A stretch of 14,742 nucleotides of DNA from Deltaproteobacteria bacterium. Its GTDB lineage: Bacteria; Desulfobacterota; Syntrophia; Syntrophales; Smithellaceae. The stretch spans positions 1 to 14,742 of the forward strand of contig SBEK01000104.1 of NCBI GenBank assembly GCA_009668925.1. Reading direction: 5' to 3'. Both the position numbers and the translations under genes were made by a program. The notes under the pieces were generated by a model. That model saw only the letters and a program-made list of their open reading frames with translations, searched no databases and was not told the origin of the DNA. Below are positions 1 to 6,615 of this stretch, one piece after another (within the stretch, counting starts at the first letter, position 1; every line of letters begins with the position of its first letter).

Positions 1-5
1 GGCTA

Positions 6-149
6 CTAGTGTAGTGCGTCTAACGCTTCTTTACATATTTTGGTTGTGTTGCATGACCATGAATGATCGTAAATCTCCATAGAACAAGGAGTTGCAACCC
101 CTTGTTCTTCGTAAACCTACGCAAAGGGATTTGTGACGCACCACACTAG
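6..149. mobile_element. MITE-like element with terminal inverted repeats
   Basis: The arms at 6-20 and 135-149 are inverted copies matching at 14 of 15 positions. Each arm ends in CTAG (6-9 and 146-149). If CTAG is a duplicated target, the element is 10-145 (136 bp) with 11-bp inverted ends that differ at one base. A perfect 9-bp hairpin lies inside (81-89 with 100-108) around the palindrome GTTGCAAC. There is no ORF inside, so any movement would need a transposase supplied from elsewhere. A 4-bp YTAG-type target duplication is, from memory, typical of the IS701 family. Only one copy is visible, so mobility is inferred. Confidence 0.4.
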
Positions 150-236
150 ACTGTAGGCTGTTAGTCTGATAGGTTTGGATTGAAGGACGCGAAGCGCACA
201 AATTCTCAACCTCATAGTCTAACAGCCTATAGCCTA
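147..236. repeat. long imperfect palindrome upstream of rpe
   Basis: An exact 11-bp inverted repeat, TAGGCTGTTAG (154-164) and CTAACAGCCTA (219-229), is the core of a longer imperfect stem that can extend to about 147-168 with 215-236. The inner part (about 172-181 with 201-210) pairs loosely again, and the tip carries a GCG-AA-GCGC segment. The right arm continues into a degenerate repetition of AGCCTAT up to about 245. This looks like a dispersed intergenic repeat or a folded RNA. It abuts the MITE-like element and lies just upstream of the rpe promoter. Confidence 0.45.
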
Positions 237-250
237 TTAACCTACCAGGG

Positions 251-298
251 TTGACAGGCTCGGTGCTTTAGTATATTTTGATGGCAAAACAATAGGAG
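251..298 (+). promoter_or_regulatory. sigma70-type promoter and RBS of rpe
   Basis: A perfect -35 box TTGACA lies at 251-256. The -10 candidates are TATATT at 272-277 (15-bp spacer) or TATTTT at 274-279 (17-bp spacer). A Shine-Dalgarno AGGAG at 294-298 sits 8 nt before the rpe ATG. The leader would be short, about 20 nt. Confidence 0.65.
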
Positions 299-306
299 AC
301 CTCTTT

Positions 307-966
307 ATGAAATTGATTGCCCCGTCAATTCTTTCCGCCGACGGAGGAAAACTAGGCGAGGAAATCGCGGCAGTCGAACAAGCCGGCGCCGATTGGATTC
401 ACCTGGATGTTATGGACGGGCACTTCGTTCCCAACATCACGATGGGGCCCGCCATCATTTCCGCCCTGCGCAAAGCGACCGGCCTGCCTTTTGATGTTCA
501 TTTGATGATTAAGGATCCTGATCCCTATATCGAATCCTTCGCCGCTTCCGGAGCAGATTACATCACCGTCCATGTAGAAGCGACCCATCACCTGCACCGG
601 ACAGTCGAATTAATTAAGAAGACGGGAAAGAAAGCAGGTCTATCCCTGAATCCGGCAACGCCGCTTTGTTCGGTTGAAGAGATCCTCCCTGATGTCGATC
701 TGCTTTTGATCATGTCTGTCAACCCGGGCTTCGGGGGACAGAAGTTTATTCCAAGCTCGCTTTCCAAAATTAAACGGGCACGCGCCATGATCGCCGAACT
801 CTCCCCCCAAACGCTCCTGGAAGTCGATGGCGGAGTGAACCTTCAGAACATCGCTTCCATCGCCCAGGCCGGAACCGATGTGCTGGTGGCGGGCGCTGCG
901 GTTTTCGGCACGGCCAACTACGCACAAACCATCGCCTCATTGAAAGCGGCAGCGAACAACCCCTGA
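307..966 (+). CDS. rpe: ribulose-phosphate 3-epimerase
   Basis: Cytosolic enzyme interconverting D-ribulose 5-phosphate and D-xylulose 5-phosphate in the pentose phosphate (and Calvin) pathway. The 219 residues cover the full (beta/alpha)8 barrel at the usual family length. The N-terminal APSILSAD motif is present. The metal and acid/base residues line up as His32 and Asp34 ([13 protein letters not shown]), His65 (FDVHLM) and Asp174 (EVDGG). The flexible loop signature SVNPGFGGQ is intact, and the phosphate-binding GG and AGAAVFG segments lie near the C-terminus. The ATG at 307 has a good RBS and promoter. The gene stands alone and ends at a strong terminator shared with the convergent hbd-like gene. 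Identification is secure from the motifs. Confidence 0.97.
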   Translation: MKLIAPSILSADGGKLGEEIAAVEQAGADWIHLDVMDGHFVPNITMGPAIISALRKATGLPFDVHLMIKDPDPYIESFAASGADYITVHVEATHHLHRTVELIKKTGKKAGLSLNPATPLCSVEEILPDVDLLLIMSVNPGFGGQKFIPSSLSKIKRARAMIAELSPQTLLEVDGGVNLQNIASIAQAGTDVLVAGAAVFGTANYAQTIASLKAAANNP

Positions 967-1010
967 GCTTTCTCCGGAGAAGTTCACCGTGGCCGATCCA
1001 TCCATATAAA

Positions 1011-1054
1011 ACGGCGGCCTCGTTCCAACCCGATGGCCGCCGTAAATCTTTTTT
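1011..1054. terminator. bidirectional intrinsic terminator between rpe and hbd
   Basis: A perfect 9-bp stem, ACGGCGGCC at 1011-1019 with GGCCGCCGT at 1035-1043, extends inward by TCG/CGA around a one-base bulge. On the plus strand it is followed by AAATC and six T (1049-1054), the end of rpe. On the minus strand the stem is followed by TTTATATG, so it can also stop the opposing gene, less strongly. Confidence 0.85.
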
Positions 1055-1063
1055 GAATCTTCA

Positions 1064-1921
1064 TTATTTCTTGCTGTAGTCGTAAACACCGCGGCCGGAT
1101 TTGCGTCCTAAATGACCGGCACGAACAAGCTTCCTGAGAAGCGGCGAAGGACGGTACTTATCTCCCAGTTCCCGGTTCATCCCTTCGCAAATCCTGAGCT
1201 GTGTATCGAGCCCGATCAGGTCACCCAGCGCCAGCGGACCAATAGGATGGTTGCAGCCCAGCTGCATCGCCTTATCAATGTCTTCCGGCGTGGCCAGACC
1301 TTCATCGAGAACAAAAAATGCCTCATTGATCATGGAACACAAAATGCGGTTCACGACAAACGCCGGCGCCTCTTTAACCATGACGACTTCTTTGCCGATT
1401 TTCTTGCCCCAGGCTTTGGCGATCTCCACGGTCTCATCGGAGGTCTGCTGTCCGCGGATGACCTCGAGAAGGCGCATGACCGGGACGGGGTTGAAAAAGT
1501 GCGTCCCGATGAAGCGTTCCGGCCGTTTGGTAATGGCGGCCATTTCCGTGATGCTCAAACCCGAGGTATTGGTGAAGAACAAGCAGTGTGATGGAACAAC
1601 CGCTTCCAGTTCCGCGTATACTTTTTTCTTTAAATCCATGAGTTCAATAACGACTTCCACAACGACATCAGCGTCCGCGGCGGCTTCTTTTAACTCCAGC
1701 GTGGGCTTAATCCGCCCCAGTATCGCCTCCATCTGTTCCTTGGTAATCTTCCCTTTTTCAGCATCACGGCTCAGGTTTTTCTTAATGGTATTCATGCCAT
1801 TATCGATAAATCTCTGTTCGATGTCTCTCATGGCCACGTCGTAGCCCGCCGTCGCACAAACCTGCGCAATGCCGTTACCCATCAGGCCCGCACCCAACAC
1901 GCATATCTTCTTAATTTCCAT
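1064..1921 (-). CDS. hbd: 3-hydroxybutyryl-CoA dehydrogenase
   Basis: Soluble NAD(P)-dependent dehydrogenase interconverting acetoacetyl-CoA and 3-hydroxybutyryl-CoA, used in butyrate/crotonyl-CoA metabolism or short-chain beta-oxidation. The 285 residues match the usual 280-290 of the stand-alone family. The N-terminal Rossmann fold opens with [11 protein letters not shown] (residues 10-20). The catalytic set is visible: Ser120 in NTSGLSIT, His141 in THFFNPVP, Glu153 and Asn191 in FVVNRIL. The C-terminal helical domain carries the NHPIGPLAL substrate-site motif. The start has GGAGG 6 nt upstream. No thiolase, crotonase or acyl-CoA dehydrogenase is adjacent, so the pathway direction cannot be read from context. 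PaaH-type substrates are an alternative. Confidence 0.92.
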   Translation of the reverse strand: MEIKKICVLGAGLMGNGIAQVCATAGYDVAMRDIEQRFIDNGMNTIKKNLSRDAEKGKITKEQMEAILGRIKPTLELKEAAADADVVVEVVIELMDLKKKVYAELEAVVPSHCLFFTNTSGLSITEMAAITKRPERFIGTHFFNPVPVMRLLEVIRGQQTSDETVEIAKAWGKKIGKEVVMVKEAPAFVVNRILCSMINEAFFVLDEGLATPEDIDKAMQLGCNHPIGPLALGDLIGLDTQLRICEGMNRELGDKYRPSPLLRKLVRAGHLGRKSGRGVYDYSKK

Positions 1922-2071
1922 AAAAGCCTCCGAATGATTTATTGTTCAGCGGGTCGCCCCGCCGGAAAGTCACCAAAGATGAGCGACGGTAACAGACGGA
2001 CAACCTTCCGTCAAGAAAAATACCTCTCCTTTTTTCGTTGAATCCGCTACTTCAATGTGCCAAAATGAGCC

Positions 2072-2599
2072 ATGCATATTTACATCGACGGTTACAACCT
2101 GATCCGGCAGTCCATCCGCCTGCGCCGTTTTGAAAGAATCAGTCTCGAGGCTGGACGCAATGCGCTCATCGACTGGCTGATACAGTATAAACGCTCCAAG
2201 GATCACACAATTACGGTGGTCTTTGACGGATGGGTCGGCGGCAGCGCGCACGAGGAACGGGATTACAGCGGCGGCATCTATATGATCTATTCGTCCAAAG
2301 GCGTCAAAGCCGATGATGTACTCAAAAAAATCATCGCCTCCTCCGACGAAGAAATCCTCGTTGTTTCTTCCGACCGCGAAATTGCCTCCTACGCGACACG
2401 CAGAGGTAAAGCGGCAATCTCGTCTCCGGAGTTTGAATCCGTCGTGGACAGACAACTCGCAACGCAAGCCGATCACGAATATACGGTTATGAAGGATGAT
2501 GAAGAGGAAGATACCGGTCATCAGGGCCCCAAAAAGGGACCAGCGCACAGGCTGTCCCGCGCGCAAAAACAATCCCGGGCGAGAATTAAAAAGCTGTAA
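2072..2599 (+). CDS. NYN (YacP-like) PIN-fold RNase-like protein
   Basis: Small cytoplasmic protein of the NYN/YacP group, a PIN-like nuclease fold; the B. subtilis relative Rae1/YacP is a ribosome-associated endoribonuclease. The 175 residues show the ordered acidic residues expected of a metal site: Asp6 in IDGYNL, Asp52 in VFDGW, Asp81/Asp82 in KADDVL and Asp101 in SSDRE. The beta-strand spacing suits the fold. After about residue 128 the domain gives way to a charged tail, acidic (KDDEEED) then strongly basic (to KKL), which could bind RNA or ribosomes. The gene is divergent from hbd and convergent with holA. The RBS before ATG 2072 is weak. Its substrate is unknown; nuclease activity is inferred from the family. 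Confidence 0.75.
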   Translation: MHIYIDGYNLIRQSIRLRRFERISLEAGRNALIDWLIQYKRSKDHTITVVFDGWVGGSAHEERDYSGGIYMIYSSKGVKADDVLKKIIASSDEEILVVSSDREIASYATRRGKAAISSPEFESVVDRQLATQADHEYTVMKDDEEEDTGHQGPKKGPAHRLSRAQKQSRARIKKL

Positions 2600-2773
2600 A
2601 TTGAGGAAAATGGCCTGTGCAACCGGTTGCTCCGGCTAGGGCATTGAAGTACGTGTAAATTGCGGCGATACTCTTGGCGCCAACACATCTTCTGCGTCAG
2701 GTGATTCCGGCAAGATCCCAATGCCGATCCAATCGGCGATCGTCCTTCTGAGGGGTATAAGAACCGACACCCA
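2600..2773. other. non-coding gap between convergent NYN gene and holA
   Basis: No gene is supported here. It holds a perfect 12-bp palindrome, GCAACCGGTTGC (2619-2630), and small hairpins such as GCCGAT/ATCGGC (2723-2728 with 2732-2737). None is followed by a T-run on either strand, so no intrinsic terminator can be called for either convergent gene. Confidence 0.4.
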
Positions 2774-4126
2774 TCAGAGCGTGCAGGCCTTGATCAGAAA
2801 GCGCTCCAGTAAAATCTGCGGATCGGTGGCCGAGGATTTCATGGCCCGGTCCATATCCAATAGATCATCAAGATAACTCAGTAAAACATGATAGGGGAAC
2901 CGGCCGCAGTTACGCAGCGCATTGAAAATCACAAAGGGATGCTTATTGACCAGCAAATCCTGCTGACGGGTCGCCATAGAGGCCAGCCCGGTCACCGCCG
3001 GATAAATATTTTTTTGAAACGACCCATAGTCCATCCCCGGAGTAAGTCCCGGAACTTTTCCTGAACGAACCAGGATGGCTGCCTGCAAAAGCATACGGAT
3101 TTCCCGGCTGATCATCGTCAGGATCATCAAATGATGCTCTCCCTGGTCCAGCAGAGCTCTAAGCGCTGCAAGCGCCGCCGTCGCATCTTTGACGGCCAGA
3201 GCCGTCGTTAAGTCGAAGATGGAATCTTCACTGGTTTTACCGACAACGGCTTCAACGTCCTTCCCTTCAATAACGGATCGCCCGCCGACAAACAATATGA
3301 GCTTCTGCAATTCATTTAATGACGGACGCAGTTGAAATCCTGTTTTTTTTCCCAGCGCGGTCCAGGCCGCCGGCGCCAAGCTCTTGCCGGACGCGTCCAG
3401 CAGTTTTTGGGCTTCCCGCCGGAGCGTGTCTTTCGTTGCGGCCTCACCCTTGATCTGGCCGAAATGCAAAACGATTCCCGATTTGTCGATCGCCTTGAAG
3501 ATTTTTTTTCTCTTGTCAACAGCCTCTGCGGTCAGAATCAAGCAATTATCCGCGGGAAGGCCCTCGTCCAGGAGTTTTTCGAGTTGCGAGGCGGGATCGG
3601 CTGTGCCGCCGGACGTCCATCCCCGGGCGACGCAAATTTCGATAATCCGCGGCAGCCATTTATTTCTGTCGTCACCGAAATCTCCGTCCACCGCCTGATG
3701 CCATTGCTCATCAGTGATCTTCTGCCAGCCGGCTCCCTGCATGTCCTCCCAGGCAAAGCCGGATATTTTCAAAAATGTCAGAAAATATTTAGCAGCTTTA
3801 TCCGGGTGCTCATCAAGGTTTTCCCGAATCTTCTGGATGAGATCGCGGAGATTTTCACGTGACTGAAAAACCGTCGTGTTCTTCACGACGACAACTTTTC
3901 TGCCGCCCAGCAACGACGGCGCCAGAAGATGATCCTTCAGAACATCGAAATCCGAATTTTCGCCGTCGAGAAAAAAAAGGCCGAAATCACGGTCGGCAGG
4001 CGGCATGACAATGTCCAAAATCTGGTTCAGCGCTTCCTGGATTAGATATTCTTCTTCACCATACAAAAGATAGCAGGGCGCAGCATGACCCTTCTTCAAA
4101 TCAATAATTGCTTTTTCCAAGGTCAT
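2774..4126 (-). CDS. holA: DNA polymerase III delta subunit, with insertion
   Basis: The delta subunit of the clamp loader opens the beta sliding clamp during replication. The N-terminal PCYLLYGEEEYLI motif (about 17-29), the strand LLGGRKVVVVKN (72-83), the segment LILTAEAVDKRKKIFKAI (196-213) and the C-terminal helical collar region (about 320-445, with RHxL-like HHLMILTMISREIRMLL) identify it. At 450 residues it is about 100 longer than usual. The excess lies at about residues 90-180, between VVVVKN and the DKRKK segment, and is helix-rich with several Trp. The reading frame is continuous, so this is an insertion and not an assembly break. It follows the LOG gene by 32 bp, in the rpsU transcript. 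The start has only a weak RBS. Confidence 0.88.
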   Translation of the reverse strand: MTLEKAIIDLKKGHAAPCYLLYGEEEYLIQEALNQILDIVMPPADRDFGLFFLDGENSDFDVLKDHLLAPSLLGGRKVVVVKNTTVFQSRENLRDLIQKIRENLDEHPDKAAKYFLTFLKISGFAWEDMQGAGWQKITDEQWHQAVDGDFGDDRNKWLPRIIEICVARGWTSGGTADPASQLEKLLDEGLPADNCLILTAEAVDKRKKIFKAIDKSGIVLHFGQIKGEAATKDTLRREAQKLLDASGKSLAPAAWTALGKKTGFQLRPSLNELQKLILFVGGRSVIEGKDVEAVVGKTSEDSIFDLTTALAVKDATAALAALRALLDQGEHHLMILTMISREIRMLLQAAILVRSGKVPGLTPGMDYGSFQKNIYPAVTGLASMATRQQDLLVNKHPFVIFNALRNCGRFPYHVLLSYLDDLLDMDRAMKSSATDPQILLERFLIKACTL

Positions 4127-4158
4127 ACCGACTCTCAGGGAATTAAAATTGTTTGAGT

Positions 4159-4809
4159 TTAGATAATGACGTATTTCTTGATGTGTTTAACGACTTCTTC
4201 CGGTTCGTCAATAACCTGGATCATTTCCAAATCGCAGGGGAGAATCATGTCTTTTTGCAGCATTGAAGTTTTCAGCCAGTCCAAAAGCCCCTGCCAGTAG
4301 TCTCTGCCCATCAGGATGACGGGAAAGCTTTTCATCCTTTTGGTCTGGATGAGCGTCAACGCTTCAAAAAACTCGTCCATCGTCCCGTAACCGCCCGGCA
4401 TAATCACATAGGCAACAGCATATTTAACGAACATGACTTTGCGGATAAAGAAATATTTATAATCCAGCTGAAGATTGGCATAGGGATTGGGTTTTTGCTC
4501 AAAAGGCAGCTTGATATTCATCCCCACGGATTGGCCGCCTGCTTCCGCAGCGCCTTTATTGGCCGCTTCCATAATGCCCGGACCGCCGCCGGTGATGACG
4601 GCAAAACCATTATGCGCCAGGAGCTGCCCGAGCTTTTCCGCCATTTGATAGTACTTATCATCGGGTTTGAGGCGGGCTGAACCAAAAATTGTCACAGCCC
4701 CGTGGACGTTCGAAAGAACTTCGATGGACTCCACAAATTCCGCCATGATGCGAAAGATCCGCCACGATTCTTCCTTGGATAATGAATCAATAAGATATTG
4801 CTTTTCCAT
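4159..4809 (-). CDS. LOG-family (TIGR00730) nucleotide 5'-monophosphate nucleosidase-like protein
   Basis: Cytosolic Rossmann-like protein of the LOG/'lysine decarboxylase-like' group. Characterised members release the base from nucleoside monophosphates (cytokinin-type or PpnN-like activity). Both signatures are intact: GGGPGIMEAANKGA starting at residue 74 and PGGYGTMDE at 138-146, with catalytic Glu146 and Arg123 upstream. The older 'lysine decarboxylase' label for this family is misleading. I start it at ATG 4809 (216 aa) because AAGGGA lies 9 nt upstream; a TTG three codons earlier abuts that SD. It sits between rpsU (74-bp gap) and holA (32-bp gap), probably co-transcribed. The physiological substrate cannot be read from the sequence. 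Confidence 0.87.
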   Translation of the reverse strand: MEKQYLIDSLSKEESWRIFRIMAEFVESIEVLSNVHGAVTIFGSARLKPDDKYYQMAEKLGQLLAHNGFAVITGGGPGIMEAANKGAAEAGGQSVGMNIKLPFEQKPNPYANLQLDYKYFFIRKVMFVKYAVAYVIMPGGYGTMDEFFEALTLIQTKRMKSFPVILMGRDYWQGLLDWLKTSMLQKDMILPCDLEMIQVIDEPEEVVKHIKKYVII

Positions 4810-4883
4810 GCGGCTCAATCCCTTACACCGGACGAAAGATGATGGTGCAAAAAGAGTGTGGATCTAATAATTCGCGGATAAAA

Positions 4884-5075
4884 TCAGTTGCTGCGCCGGC
4901 GTTGAACCTTGGCCAGTCTGCGGCGGGCTTCAATTGTTTTTCTCTTCTTCTTAACCGACGGCTTTTCATAGGCCCGTCGGACTTTCAATTCCTTGAACAA
5001 GCCGCTTTTCGAAAGTTTGTTTTTCAGTATTTTGAGAGCTTTCTCGACGTCGTTATCAATTACTTTTACTTCCAA
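4884..5075 (-). CDS. rpsU: 30S ribosomal protein S21, TTG start
   Basis: Small basic protein of the 30S head/platform region, needed for efficient translation initiation in bacteria that have it. The 63 residues show the S21 pattern: MEVKVIDNDVEKALK, a helix, VRRAYEKPSVKKKRK, then a basic Arg/Lys-rich tail. The only possible start in frame is TTG at 5075; no ATG or GTG precedes it in that frame near the RBS. It has a near-perfect Shine-Dalgarno AAAGGAGG (5083-5090) 7 nt upstream. It heads the rpsU-LOG-holA group and has its own promoter just downstream of a terminator for the preceding transcript. Confidence 0.95.
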   Translation of the reverse strand: MEVKVIDNDVEKALKILKNKLSKSGLFKELKVRRAYEKPSVKKKRKTIEARRRLAKVQRRRSN

Positions 5076-5106
5076 TGATACTCCTCCTTTAAATTATTTC
5101 AGTTCG

Positions 5107-5134
5107 ATGATAAATTTCTTATCCGCCGTGTAAA
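5107..5134 (-). promoter_or_regulatory. predicted promoter of rpsU
   Basis: On the minus strand TTTACA (5129-5134) and TATCAT (5107-5112) are separated by 16 bp. Transcription would begin near 5100, giving a leader of about 25 nt that carries AAAGGAGG. It lies immediately after the T-run of the terminator at 5138-5190, so rpsU would be expressed independently of upstream transcription. Confidence 0.55.
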
Positions 5135-5137
5135 CGC

Positions 5138-5190
5138 AAAAAAAGGGCAGTCCGACACAAGCAATATCATCTTGCGTCGTCAACTACCCT
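5138..5190 (-). terminator. intrinsic terminator upstream of rpsU
   Basis: Read on the minus strand, AGGGTAGT (5190-5183) pairs with ACTGCCCT (5151-5144) at 7 of 8 positions. An inner arm, GACGCAAG with CTTGTGTC (5178-5171 with 5161-5154), pairs at 7 of 8. Seven T follow (5144-5138). It faces the same way as rpsU, so it must end a transcript that begins further upstream, either readthrough from lipM or a separate RNA. Confidence 0.8.
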
Positions 5191-5354
5191 GAATTTTCAA
5201 TAACGTGTTAAATCACGCTCCCTGCTCGGAAAAACACCTTTATCGGAGAGTCTGATAAATGCTCTTGCGTTGATGATTTTCCCGCGGTCACCCGCATGTA
5301 AATTTTTCACCGCCACCGCTCAATTTACCTTATTAGCCGGTTCCCGAGCGGTGA
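5138..5354 (-). ncRNA. candidate small structured RNA, about 215 nt
   Basis: A minus-strand promoter (TTGCAA at 5384-5389, 17-bp spacer, TATATG at 5361-5366) predicts a start near 5354. The transcript would begin with the hairpin CACCGCTC/GAGCGGTG (5346-5353 with 5314-5321). It would then have TTTATC/GATAAA (5254-5259 with 5239-5244), CGTG/CACG (5214-5217 with 5204-5207) and finally the terminator hairpin and T-run at 5190-5138. Promoter, 5' hairpin and terminator in one direction in a gene-free gap make a credible RNA unit. It does not match 6S, SRP, tmRNA or RNase P features that I know. A 29-codon ORF (5208-5297) inside it is an alternative explanation. All of this is prediction. Confidence 0.4.
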
Positions 5355-5360
5355 GGTTTG

Positions 5361-5389
5361 CATATATGCGATCTGAATCAAAATTGCAA
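5361..5389 (-). promoter_or_regulatory. near-consensus promoter inside the rpsU-lipM gap
   Basis: TTGCAA (5384-5389) and TATATG (5361-5366) are separated by exactly 17 bp on the minus strand. No annotated gene starts before the terminator at 5138-5190, so the likely product is an untranslated RNA or a very small peptide. Confidence 0.5.
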
Positions 5390-5390
5390 C

Positions 5391-5796
5391 CAAAAATCTA
5401 AAGAATGAGGACAAGAAATCCCCGGCTTTTGCAACGATCTTCACCCCTCCGGCAATACACACATGATATAGGTTTCAACAAATTGATATTACACTAAAAT
5501 TTGATGAATGCCGGTTACGAATGACACCCCGGCGACTCCGGCACTTTAGCTTTGGGGGATCATCAGACCTCAACCCTAATCCTCTGTTGGGCAGGGAAAA
5601 ACGGTCTGACCCGCGACCTCTCTGCAGAGTGATCACAAGCATTATCACCGCAACATTGTATTGATTGTCTGCGGCACATTCTGAACAGATGCCCTGCGAC
5701 AAGCATTGCACCGAAATTCGTCCAACCCTATGGATCGGGCCATCATACGCCTTTGCTGACACGTCAGAAATTCAATGTTCCCCTCGCTAACGTGGA
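5391..5796. other. gene-free, hairpin-rich stretch downstream of lipM
   Basis: No convincing gene is seen. Inverted repeats are frequent: TGCCGG/CCGGCA (5509-5514 with 5538-5543), TCAGACC/GGTCTGA (5563-5569 with 5603-5609), and CCGCAACA with TGTcTGCGG (5648-5655 with 5666-5674). An imperfect direct repeat starts with ACAAGCATT at about 5634 and again at about 5699. This may be the 3' region of the lipM transcript, a second structured RNA or decayed sequence. A 95-codon minus-strand frame (5475-5762) lacks recognisable domains and I do not call it. Confidence 0.35.
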
Positions 5797-6606
5797 TTAC
5801 TCTTTCTTTCGCCGCCAATTCCAGGCGTCGCTCGCGTATTTTTTCATCAGCAGTTCGCTTAATGCCTCTTCATCCGAAGTCAGGGGCCCTTCTGCCAGAT
5901 GGACGCCCAACTCTTCAATAAAGCCTTTCTGCAAAGCCCGGCAGAGCGTCTCTTCACTGACCGGTATGGGAATTACCTCGTTCACGGCCGTAACGGAACG
6001 TCTAAGGTGCTCGGCTGTCTCGCGTGCCTGCTTCGAAAAAATCAAGGCCGATGTTTCGGCGTCATCGAATTTCATCAGCAATGATCCGTGCTGCAAAAAG
6101 CCTCCGTGGGTCCGCATCTGCGCACTTCCGCATATCTTGCGCCCTTCGACAAGAAGTTCATTTCCGGAAGGAACGGAAAAGCAGCGAGAGGTCGGTTCCC
6201 GTTTTTCATGTACATCGGCCGCAGCCAGCTTGGCGCCGATTCCCAGGAAAGACAAGCCGCGTGCCAGGCAACGGCTTATGACCTCATAGGTCCCCCCAAT
6301 ATCATTGGGAAAGAGCTTTTGCGAATTTGCCGCCGAGAGTGAATAAGTGACTTCGCTGTGATGATAGACGGCTTTCCCACCGGTCATCCTGCGGACAATA
6401 TCGACTCCCGTCAAGCGACACCGGTCAAAATTGATCTCGTTTTCCACTTCCTGAAAATAGCCGATGGAAACAGCCGACGGCTGCCAGCCGAAAAAACGTA
6501 AGGTAGGCGGTCTTTTATGTTTTACGGTTTCTTGAAAAATGGCCTCGTCGATGGCCATGTTCTCAGAGGCGCTGTGCAACCGGTAATTGAGCAAACGCCA
6601 TATCAT
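5797..6606 (-). CDS. lipM: LipM-type octanoyltransferase (lipoate-protein ligase A family)
   Basis: Cofactor transferase of the LplA/LipB/LipM fold. The probable reaction is transfer of octanoyl from acyl carrier protein to the lysine of GcvH, the first step of lipoyl assembly. The 269 residues show RRMTGGKAVYH (72-82), VEGRKICGSAQ (153-163, with Lys157) and LQHGSLL (171-177). Cys142 in SRCFSVPSG lies where B. subtilis LipM has its acyl-accepting Cys150, which favours LipM over an ATP-using lipoate ligase. The C-terminus (KKYASDAWNWRR) also resembles LipM. Its ATG lies 9 bp after the gcvH stop, so the two are co-transcribed and its partner is almost certainly that GcvH. An LplA-type ligase remains possible. 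Confidence 0.8.
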   Translation of the reverse strand: MIWRLLNYRLHSASENMAIDEAIFQETVKHKRPPTLRFFGWQPSAVSIGYFQEVENEINFDRCRLTGVDIVRRMTGGKAVYHHSEVTYSLSAANSQKLFPNDIGGTYEVISRCLARGLSFLGIGAKLAAADVHEKREPTSRCFSVPSGNELLVEGRKICGSAQMRTHGGFLQHGSLLMKFDDAETSALIFSKQARETAEHLRRSVTAVNEVIPIPVSEETLCRALQKGFIEELGVHLAEGPLTSDEEALSELLMKKYASDAWNWRRKKE

Positions 6607-6615
6607 AAGAGAGTC

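Noticed and set aside
1112..1844. Plus-strand frames of 159 and 197 codons opposite hbd
   Set aside because: They are antisense shadows of a clear hbd coding sequence and have no recognisable motifs.
1970..2572. 200-codon minus-strand frame opposite the NYN gene
   Set aside because: Antisense to a gene with a full set of NYN acidic residues; the composition is not protein-like.
2619..2630. 12-bp palindrome GCAACCGGTTGC as an operator or terminator
   Set aside because: It lies between convergent genes with no T-run, and no second copy was found; probably chance.
5511..5552. CRISPR-like or attachment-site repeat from recurring CCGGC units
   Set aside because: The units are short, irregular and without spacers of constant length; no cas or integrase gene is present.
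5521..5620. Possible riboswitch-like segment (GC-rich, GGCGACTCCGGC)
   Set aside because: I compared it with the GEMM and other riboswitch cores I know and found no conserved core; it is kept only as a general structured region.
5475..5762. 95-codon minus-strand frame with several cysteines (GICSECAAD)
   Set aside because: No known CxxC-protein context or family could be recognised, there is no convincing RBS, and the frame overlaps the hairpin-rich stretch; it looks like a chance ORF or a decayed remnant.
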